Shown here: positions 1-5,956 of the stretch, piece after piece | How positions within the stretch are numbered: position 1 is the stretch's first letter | How the letters are laid out: the number at the start of each line of letters is the position of its first letter | From: Acidobacteriota bacterium | GTDB taxonomy: Bacteria > Acidobacteriota > Terriglobia > UBA7540 | DNA length: 10,481 bases | Direction: 5' to 3' | NCBI GenBank assembly: GCA_021789565.1 | Contig: JAJYJL010000152.1 | Coordinates: 1-10,481, forward strand | Notes under the pieces: model-generated | What the model was told of the DNA's origin: nothing | Database searches by the model: none | What the model saw: the letters and a program-made list of their open reading frames with translations, nothing else | Program-made: the position numbers and the translations under genes

Positions 1-895
1 GGATGACGAAATACCCGGCCTTGTCCATCACGACCATCTCGCTCGATTCCGTCGCGACTACCTTTCGAGTCTCCTTGGCTGGAAGAGCCGCCGGCTCTTC
101 TTTGCACTCGCTCCCTCAGCCGCACGGTGCGGTTGCTTTCGGTCGTAGCGCCTCGACTTGGGCGGCAATCTGGGTTGCATCCTCGCAACCGATCAGGTCG
201 ATCAACTGCACCTGCCCTCGAAATGCCTCTATCTCCGCCTGTGAAACGTTGCGGAGTACAGGACGTTTGCCCGGCGAGCCAATCACGCGCCCGTTCTCGT
301 CCGCGCCGTTCTTTGCGAGCGCGACGAGTGTCTGTCCACTTCGATGCCCGGCCGGGTCATTCCCCGCGACGACGAGGTACTGGATTGCGCGGTTCGTCAC
401 GATGTTCTTGATAATCTTGTCGATCCCGATGTTCTCCGTCTCGGTCTTGCCGACAATGGCAAGACCATGGGGGTGGCGTTGCGCCAGCTCTCCGCTGAGG
501 GAATCGCTGCCCAGGGTTGAGACGGCGATGTGACCCTGCCTATCCAGAACGAGATATTCGCCTGCTACGGATGGCCACTGGTCGGCTCGAGGCTGAAAAT
601 CACACGCGAGTGGCGCCTGCGCCGCGTTTGGAAACGCCGCAAAGAACGCCCCTTGACCCACGGCAGCATAGCAATACTCGCACCCCAAACACGCGTACTT
701 GAGAGGTTCCAATTGCTGCAACCACGCCGTGACCTCAGCCGCGAAGACCTGTACTTCGGGCTTCTCAATCGTCGCCACCGCGGAGGAAAGACTAGTGAGG
801 GCATCGCGCATGCAGCCGCACGGCCTGCACTTGGTCAGCGCCATCCCCGATTCGATTTCGTTCCGAGTTTTATCAATGCCATCGTCGCTAGGCAT
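1..895 (-). CDS. MtrA-like corrinoid protein, probable selenoprotein, 3' end outside window
   Basis: Resembles subunit A of methanogen tetrahydromethanopterin S-methyltransferase, the corrinoid carrier of methyl transfer. Numbering from the ATG at 895: a Cys-rich N-terminal part (C23, C26, C28; C69, C72, C75, possibly an Fe-S site), then the MtrA domain at about 108-245 with GEYLVLD, STLGS, GKTETENIGIDKI and GHRSGQ. His184 of GHRSGQ aligns with the corrinoid-ligating His of MtrA. No transmembrane helix is seen, unlike methanogen MtrA, so it is probably soluble. Codon 260 is UGA (116-118); the same frame then stays open for 38 codons to the edge, including MVVMDKAGYFVI, which resembles the start of DUF4346. 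I read the UGA as selenocysteine; the conservative reading ends at 116. The start at 895 is chosen for AAAGGA nine bases upstream. A GTG at 964 overlapping the selD stop and an ATG at 844 are alternatives. Family call is confident; Sec is inferred. Confidence 0.75.
82..100 (-). promoter_or_regulatory. Putative bacterial SECIS hairpin after the UGA
   Basis: On the minus strand an 8-bp perfect stem GAAGAGCC/GGCUCUUC encloses a GGC loop (or 7 bp with loop CGGCG). The loop begins 23 nt after the UGA at 116-118. Bacterial SECIS elements lie in the coding region just after the UGA, with the apical loop roughly 16-37 nt away and a G among its first two bases; both conditions are met. No U-tract follows, which argues against a terminator. 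Confidence 0.55.
116..118 (-). other. In-frame UGA, predicted selenocysteine codon of the MtrA-like gene
   Basis: The minus strand reads TGA here, in frame with MtrA-like codons on both sides. The flanking residues are A-P-C-G before and G-S-E-C-K after, giving C-x-U-x-x-x-C, a redox-type context. The gene directly upstream is selD, itself with a UGA at its catalytic position, so Sec decoding in this organism is likely. The alternative is a true stop followed by a separate gene starting at the ATG at 37 in the same frame. Confidence 0.65.
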
Positions 896-960
896 CTCAT
901 TCCGTCCTTTCAATTTTCGGCGAAGAGGGAGCGGGCGGTGATGGTCGTACCTTGTGTCGC

Positions 961-2031
961 TCACTGCACCCAGATCGTATCCTCTCCAGCTTCAACTTGA
1001 CCAATCTGCCACCATGACTCGCCAGCCCGCGCCATCTCTCCCCGAAAACGGGACAACAGACTGGGCGGGATGGAGAGCAGTAAACCCCCGCTCGTCTGGG
1101 CATCGGACAGCAACAACCGGCCGCTCTCACGGATTCTATTGTCGAAATGAATATGCTGCCCGTAAGCAGACAGATTCGTCCGGGTGCCTCCCGAGAATAG
1201 ATCATCATCACCGTAGCGACGCGCCCCACTCAGATAGGGGACGGCATCGAGATCGATGTGAAGCCCAGCCCGAGAGGCTTGGGCGATTTCCCAGGCATGC
1301 CCTAACAAACCAAACCCTGTGATATCTGTCCCACAGCGCACGCCCAACTCCAACGCAATCTCGGAGGTGCGCCGGTTCAGCCGCTTCATCCAGCGCACGG
1401 CCTCTGCGAGATCGCTGGGGTCTACTTGGTCGCGCTTGGCGGCAGTCGTGATGACCCCGGTGCCAAGCGGCTTGGTCAAAACCAAGATGTCACCTGCACA
1501 TGCCCTGCCTTTGGTCATCAAACGGTCTGGGTCGGCGAACCCGGCAACGCACAGCCCGAGCTTTGGTTCCGCGTCCTTGATCGAATGACCACCTGCGATG
1601 ACCGTCCCGGCTTCATGGACCGTTTCTGCCATCCCGCGCATCATATCCGCGACCATTGTTGCGGGGAGCTCCGATGGGAGAGCGACGAGGCTCAGAGCGA
1701 CGAGGGGGCGTCCACCCATGGCGTAAACATCCGAGAGCGCGTTGGCCGCCGCAATGGCGCCATAGTCGTAGGGATCGTCCACAATCGGCGTGAAGAAATC
1801 GGTTGTGAAGATCAGCGCCCGTCGATCGTCAAGCCAGTACACTGCTGCGTCGTCAGGAGCTTCTAGTCCCAAGAGCAGATCCGGATAGTCATTGGATTTG
1901 AACAACTCCTGTAAGGGACGCAACACGTGCGCCAGAGCCTCGGGGCTCATTTTCGCCGCTCAACCGGCACAGGATGCCATGCTGGTCAAGCGGATTTGCT
2001 TTCCCGTGGTAGCGAGTGGCGCTTGGCTCAT
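961..2031 (-). CDS. selD: Selenide, water dikinase (selenophosphate synthetase), Sec-containing
   Basis: Makes selenophosphate from selenide and ATP, the selenium donor for Sec-tRNA and other selenium modifications. The gene is 356 codons plus stop and contains an in-frame UGA at codon 24 (1960-1962). The context IRLTSMASCAG-U-AAKMSPE matches the SelD N-terminal loop, where a Cys or Sec is followed three residues later by the catalytic Lys (here K27). Further motifs are the acidic PDDAAV (59-64), TTDFFTP (76-82) and NALSDVYAMGG (97-107), with QTSGG near the C-terminus. Length is close to the family norm of about 350. A start after the UGA, at 1950, would delete the catalytic loop and is rejected. 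The ATG at 2031 overlaps the stop of the preceding small ORF (ATGA), suggesting coupling; its own Shine-Dalgarno is weak. Confidence 0.95.
1935..1948 (-). promoter_or_regulatory. Possible SECIS stem-loop of selD
   Basis: A five-pair stem GAGCC/GGCUC with a four-base CCGA loop starts 11 nt after the selD UGA. Position fits a bacterial SECIS, but the G is third in the loop rather than first or second, and the stem is short. Only the location and pairing are seen. Confidence 0.35.
1960..1962 (-). other. Selenocysteine codon UGA in selD (Sec24)
   Basis: The minus-strand TGA lies in frame at the conserved Cys/Sec position of SelD (C-A-G-U-A-A-K). Sec-containing SelD is well known in Sec-decoding bacteria. 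Downstream, GAGCC/GGCUC (1948-1935) can form a short stem with a CCGA loop about 16 nt after the UGA. This hairpin is weaker than the one in the MtrA-like gene. Confidence 0.9.
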
Positions 2032-2258
2032 ACGATCACTACTTTCCCATCCCTGGCATTAGCTTCCGGCATATTCACCATCCGCGTCGCGATGCCGAGT
2101 TGCAACTTGTCAGCCAACCCGAAGTAATTCGAGTGGTTGAGCGAGGAGATCGACTGGACGGATTTCGCATGCCAGGCTCGCCTTTCGTGCAGCCTTGGCA
2201 GGTCCGGATGGTCAATTTCTCGTCGTCCGTTCTGAAGGGAATATCGGCATGATTGCAC
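2028..2258 (-). CDS. Small hypothetical ORF, possibly frameshifted
   Basis: A 76-codon frame starts with GTG at 2258, overlapping the oxidoreductase stop (TAGTG), has GAAGGA about 11 bases upstream, and ends in an ATGA overlap with the selD start. This packing favours a real gene. I do not recognise the product. The C-terminal 45 residues (KSVQSISSLNHSN... to ...DGKVVIV) look protein-like, with about 15 of 18 G/C third positions in the part just after the switch. The first 29 codons do not look coding in this frame (about 52% G/C third positions). A neighbouring frame there (IRTCQGCTKGEPGM) looks better (about 70%). The signal changes frame near 2167-2172, consistent with one missing base or a decayed gene. 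No membrane segment or known motif is seen. Confidence 0.4.
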   Translation of the reverse strand: MQSCRYSLQNGRREIDHPDLPRLHERRAWHAKSVQSISSLNHSNYFGLADKLQLGIATRMVNMPEANARDGKVVIV

Positions 2259-3514
2259 TAGAAGAGGAATCCTTCAACATGTGGAAGGACGTGCTGGAGA
2301 CAGTGAGCGTAGGAATAGGTGTTGTCGAGGATAGCTTCGCGACTGCGGCGCGTATCGGCGTGTTCCCGGATCATTGAAGCATAGAACCCTGCCCGCCGAA
2401 TGTCTCCTGCTAGCACCATTCCCACAAGCCTTTCCTCTTTGAACACCAATTTCCGGTAGATGGCACCCCGCCTCGTGGCGCTCACCTGATATCCCGCACC
2501 CTCGGGCGGATTGATCAGCCCGACGGAGATGACCGGGATGCCTGCCAGGTCCATTGCATTCAGAAGGCTAAACGCACCTTCATACTCGCGCAGGCGCCCC
2601 GCCATGTTCTCGCCCGCCACTTGGCCCATGGCGACCGCGTTCGTCCAGATGCCGCTCACAATTGCATCGCCGGTCGCGACATCGCGAGTCTCCACGACGT
2701 CTCCCGCTGCATAGATCCCCAACACGCTCGTCTCTAGCCGTGTATTGACGAGAATGCCTCGGCGAGTAGCTATTCCTGCGGCGCGCGCGAGCTCCAGGTT
2801 CGCCCTCACGCCTGCGGCGACGATCGCAAAATCCGCGGGGAGCTGCGTGCCATCGTCCAATTGCACACTCTCGATCTTCCCTTTTCGTCGGGTAATCTCG
2901 CGCGCCGAATGCCCAAACCGCATTTGGATTCCCTGGTCGCGCAAGGCGCTCTCGAAAATCGGAGCGACCTCGGCATCGAATTGAAGTGGGATGATCCACT
3001 GAAGCATCTCGACGATCGTCACTGGGATATTGAGATGGCGAAGCGCGAGGGCAGTTTTGACCCCGATCCGACCACCGCCGATGACTACGGCGCGGCCGCC
3101 TTTCTCCGCTGCCGCCTTGAGACCCATCGCATCGTCCAGGGTACGAAGCCCGTAGACGCCCGGACCGTCCAGACCCGGGATGGGCGGACGGGCGGAGGAC
3201 GCACCGGTCGCGAGAAGCAATTTGTCGTACGAGAGGCGCTCTCCGGTCTCGAGAATAATGGCGCGCTCATTCGATAAGATCGCGCACACGCGCGCGCCCG
3301 GTCGGGCATCCACCTCCCGTGGCGTGTGGAGCGTATCGCGGTAGAGGTTCTGACTCTCTGGAGCGTCATAGAGTAGAAAAGGCAAGATGGGACGATAGTA
3401 CGCGGGGTAGGGTTCGTCGGAGAGCATGACGATCTGCGCCCCGGCATCGCAGCGTCGAATGGCGTCCGCCGCCGCAACCCCCGCGGCCCCGTTTCCGACA
3501 ATGACATGGCGCAT
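2258..3514 (-). CDS. FAD-dependent NAD(P) oxidoreductase of the CooS-CooF module
   Basis: A 418-residue flavoprotein of the pyridine nucleotide-disulfide oxidoreductase superfamily, expected to pass electrons from the CooF ferredoxin to NAD(P)+. The FAD-binding site is VIVGNGAAG at residues 4-12, LLLATGASS at 99-107 belongs to the FAD fold, AVVIGGGRIG at 142-151 is the NAD(P)-binding Rossmann motif, and GIYAAGDV at 266-273 is the C-terminal FAD motif. There is no redox CxxC, so it is not a disulfide reductase; it fits the NADH oxidase/rubredoxin-reductase-like (FNOR) type found beside cooS and cooF. The ATG at 3514 is chosen for its GAGGAG eight bases upstream, located in the end of the ferredoxin gene, and because the FAD motif begins at once; the open frame continues upstream to 4111 without coding character. 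The ferredoxin stop is only 5 bases away, so the two are co-translated. Confidence 0.9.
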   Translation of the reverse strand: MRHVIVGNGAAGVAAADAIRRCDAGAQIVMLSDEPYPAYYRPILPFLLYDAPESQNLYRDTLHTPREVDARPGARVCAILSNERAIILETGERLSYDKLLLATGASSARPPIPGLDGPGVYGLRTLDDAMGLKAAAEKGGRAVVIGGGRIGVKTALALRHLNIPVTIVEMLQWIIPLQFDAEVAPIFESALRDQGIQMRFGHSAREITRRKGKIESVQLDDGTQLPADFAIVAAGVRANLELARAAGIATRRGILVNTRLETSVLGIYAAGDVVETRDVATGDAIVSGIWTNAVAMGQVAGENMAGRLREYEGAFSLLNAMDLAGIPVISVGLINPPEGAGYQVSATRRGAIYRKLVFKEERLVGMVLAGDIRRAGFYASMIREHADTRRSREAILDNTYSYAHCLQHVLPHVEGFLF

Positions 3515-3519
3515 AGGCC

Positions 3520-4020
3520 CTACTCCTCGGCCTCGACGATGACCCCGGCCGCTTGCTTGCGCCGCGCGCGGGCAAAGGTCTCGACGTCTTGATACTCCAG
3601 CGCCTTCGTCGTGCAGCTTTCGACGCAGGCGGGCGTCGCACGCCCGGGACAGCGGTCGCATTTCAAGGCGACACGACGCCCATCCGTTTGTTGGCCGATG
3701 ACGCCGAAGGGGCAGACCATGATGCAGGTCCAGCAACCGATGCACTTGTTCGGGTTCTGCAGTACCAGACCTTCCCGGGCGGGGTCGCGGTAGATAGCGC
3801 CGGTGATGCAGGCATTGAGGCACGGCGCGTCTTCGCAATGACGGCAGAGCAGCGGGACCGCTTCTCCCTGTGACAGGTCGATCCGGAGACGCGGGCGCGG
3901 CCGCGGTATCTCGAAGAGAAGAGCCGAGAGACCTTTCAATTGCGAATGCTCGACCGCGCACGCGACCTCGCAACTGTGGCAGCCGGTACAGCGGTCTAGG
4001 TGAACAAAGATCTGTTTCAT
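3520..4020 (-). CDS. cooF: CooF-like ferredoxin with four [4Fe-4S] clusters
   Basis: A 166-residue polyferredoxin of the HycB/DmsB/CooF type that carries electrons from the CO dehydrogenase. Sixteen cysteines form four binding groups: C11, C14, C17, C21; C59, C62, C67, C71; C93, C96, C99, C103 (followed by PFG); and C121, C124, C132, C136. There is no signal peptide or membrane segment, so it is cytoplasmic. Its ATG overlaps the cooS stop (ATGA, 4017-4020) with AGAGGA upstream, showing translational coupling to cooS, and the flavoprotein follows after 5 bases. In this setting the natural acceptor is the flavoprotein, rather than a hydrogenase as in Rhodospirillum; no hydrogenase gene is in the window. 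The last 25 residues are Arg/Lys- then Glu-rich. Confidence 0.92.
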   Translation of the reverse strand: MKQIFVHLDRCTGCHSCEVACAVEHSQLKGLSALLFEIPRPRPRLRIDLSQGEAVPLLCRHCEDAPCLNACITGAIYRDPAREGLVLQNPNKCIGCWTCIMVCPFGVIGQQTDGRRVALKCDRCPGRATPACVESCTTKALEYQDVETFARARRKQAAGVIVEAEE

Positions 4021-5915
4021 AGGCCCATTCCTCTCCGGCGCTCTTGGATCGCGCCGAGGAGTTTGTCCGCGGCCGCACGGGGATCTGTTTCGAAAATAAA
4101 ATAGCCGCCAAAGAGTTCCCGAGCAGTCTGGGTGAGAGTTTTCGTCACCAAGGGACTGCCAAGCACGGGAGGGATCACTCCCACATGAGTCGGCAGACCG
4201 GCGGCGACGGACCACGCGCCGATCGCGACCGCCTTTTCGGTAGCCGCTTCAGGGGTAGAGGCGACCACGGGAAGCTGGTCGAGGTCGAGCCCCAGCTTGT
4301 TGGCAACAACCACCGCTACATCCATGGGGCGGGTATTGTCGACGCACGATCCCATGTGGAGGATCAACGGGAGAGGTCCGCCGAGGCCGGCGGCTTGCCC
4401 GATGGAGGTCAGGACTCCTCTTAGGCCCGTTCCCGCGTATTCTTCCGTCGCCTCCGGCGTGAGAAGTCCATGTCGCGCAAAGGTCCCTGCACCACAGCCG
4501 GTCGCGAGGAGAAGCACGTTCTCGCGCGCCAGGCGTTTTGCCATTTCGATAAAGTTCGCGTCCTGCGTCACCTTGACATTATTGCAGCCGGCGAAGAGAC
4601 AGATTCCTTGGATGTTCCCCTTGGCGATATTGTCGATGAGTGGTTTCAAGGGATCCTCAGGATCGACCGCCGCCAGTGCGCTCAGGATCGATTCGGAGCT
4701 GAAACCGGCGACGGCTGTACTCGTACAACTCGGGATATTAACCTTGAGCGGGTCGCGCTTTTTGAACGCTTCGATCGCCAAGCGGATCACGCGCTGCGCC
4801 GATGTGCGCGCATTCTCTTCCGTAAATTCGACGTTAGTTGCGCCCGAAATCTTGCTGATCGGCATCGTCGTGATCAACTGCGTGTGGTAACATTCGACGA
4901 TGGAGGCCAGGCTTGGCATGATGCATTGATAGTCCACCACCATGGCGTCGACGACCCCGGTGAAGATGGCCAGCTCCTGGGAGACGGAATGGGTGGCGGA
5001 GGGGATGCCATGGCGCATCAAGATCTCATTGCCCGTGCAGCAGATGCCGACGAGGTTCACGCCCGCTGGGGCGCCGGCGTCGCGCACGTCGTCGTCCAGT
5101 TCGTGAGCGATCTGGGCGATGATGTCTGAGAGCACCGGGTTATGACCGTGCACCGCTACGTTCACCGCCTCTGCTTTCAACGTGCCGAGGTTCGCTTGGC
5201 TGACCATCGGCTTGGGCGTCCCGAAGAGAATGTCGGAGAGGTCGGTCGCCATGTGCATGCCAGCGTAATCGGCGAGGGAACATTTGAGACCGCCGAGGAG
5301 CAGATTGACCGGATCGGCGTCCACACCGTAGGTAGTCCGGTGCAAGGTCTCGGAGATGGAGTGGTCGACTCCGGTCGGGAGGATTCCGTGCTTGCGAAAG
5401 GCGCTAACGCGGCCAGGCGTGAGGGTGGTTGAGGCAAAGAGGAGGGGCTCTTCTCGTTCAGAGAACTCGGCGAGCGCCAGTCCTGCGACCTCGCGCGCGA
5501 GCTCCGCGACCGCTTTGCCTTCGGTCGCGAGGCCCAGACGCGCAGCGACCTTACGTAATTTGGCCTCATCCCTGACTGGGTAATCGGGTGCGCGTCCCAG
5601 AGCCGATTTCATCAGGGTATGGGCGAGATGCTTGGCGTGGCCGGAATGTGCGGCCGTCCCCGCGGCGATCATGCGATCCAGGTTGCGTGCGACGATAGTA
5701 TCCGCGCTGGCGCCGCAGGTGCCCGATTGGGGTCCACCATTGCCATAGGGATCGATGCGGCACGGACCTTGCAGGCAGTTTCGGCAGCAGATGCCGAGCA
5801 AGCCGAAGCCACACCGCGGCTCCTGGGCTGCCGAGCGGTCCCAGACGGTCGAGATATTTCGCTGTGCGGCGACCTGGAGCATTTGTCTCGCGGCGGGATC
5901 AGTGGTTCGTTCCAT
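4017..5915 (-). CDS. cooS: Anaerobic Ni-CO dehydrogenase catalytic subunit
   Basis: A 632-residue monofunctional Ni-Fe CO dehydrogenase that oxidises CO to CO2 (or the reverse) at the Ni-Fe-S C-cluster; it works as a homodimer in the cytoplasm. The D- and B-cluster cysteines are C35, C43 (CX7C) and C44, C47, C52, C67. C-cluster ligands are H258 in HGHNP, C293, C331, C444 (AGCNN), C474 (ATGCGAG) and C524 (MGSCVD); the spacings 38, 113, 30 and 50 equal those of the Carboxydothermus enzyme. The histidine track H90, H93, H96, H99 and K561 for proton handling are present. All catalytic residues are therefore intact. Start: ATG with GGAGG five bases upstream. No cooC maturation ATPase, cooJ/cooT or acetyl-CoA synthase gene is inside the window. 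It heads a coupled cooS-cooF-flavoprotein group, 41 bases downstream of the metal ATPase. Confidence 0.97.
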   Translation of the reverse strand: MERTTDPAARQMLQVAAQRNISTVWDRSAAQEPRCGFGLLGICCRNCLQGPCRIDPYGNGGPQSGTCGASADTIVARNLDRMIAAGTAAHSGHAKHLAHTLMKSALGRAPDYPVRDEAKLRKVAARLGLATEGKAVAELAREVAGLALAEFSEREEPLLFASTTLTPGRVSAFRKHGILPTGVDHSISETLHRTTYGVDADPVNLLLGGLKCSLADYAGMHMATDLSDILFGTPKPMVSQANLGTLKAEAVNVAVHGHNPVLSDIIAQIAHELDDDVRDAGAPAGVNLVGICCTGNEILMRHGIPSATHSVSQELAIFTGVVDAMVVDYQCIMPSLASIVECYHTQLITTMPISKISGATNVEFTEENARTSAQRVIRLAIEAFKKRDPLKVNIPSCTSTAVAGFSSESILSALAAVDPEDPLKPLIDNIAKGNIQGICLFAGCNNVKVTQDANFIEMAKRLARENVLLLATGCGAGTFARHGLLTPEATEEYAGTGLRGVLTSIGQAAGLGGPLPLILHMGSCVDNTRPMDVAVVVANKLGLDLDQLPVVASTPEAATEKAVAIGAWSVAAGLPTHVGVIPPVLGSPLVTKTLTQTARELFGGYFIFETDPRAAADKLLGAIQERRRGMGL

Positions 5916-5956
5916 TGAAACCTCCGGACATTATCACGCGATCCATTCGACATCGC

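Noticed and set aside
961..1950. selD starting at the ATG after the UGA
   Set aside because: It would remove the catalytic Sec/Lys loop, which is present in the same frame upstream of the UGA.
2028..2284. Possible further Sec gene in the frame starting ATG TTG AAG at 2282
   Set aside because: It needs two UGA readthroughs, then meets TAA, shows no coding composition and no known motif.
2258..4111. Long open frame extending the flavoprotein N-terminus by 199 codons
   Set aside because: The extra part overlaps the ferredoxin and the cooS end in another frame, is Arg/Pro-rich, and the FAD motif begins directly after the ATG at 3514 with a good Shine-Dalgarno.
4470..5129. Plus-strand open frames of up to about 260 codons, such as here and at 8922-9707
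   Set aside because: They are antisense shadows of cooS and of the methyltransferase genes, caused by the G+C-rich codon pattern; no family features or ribosome sites.
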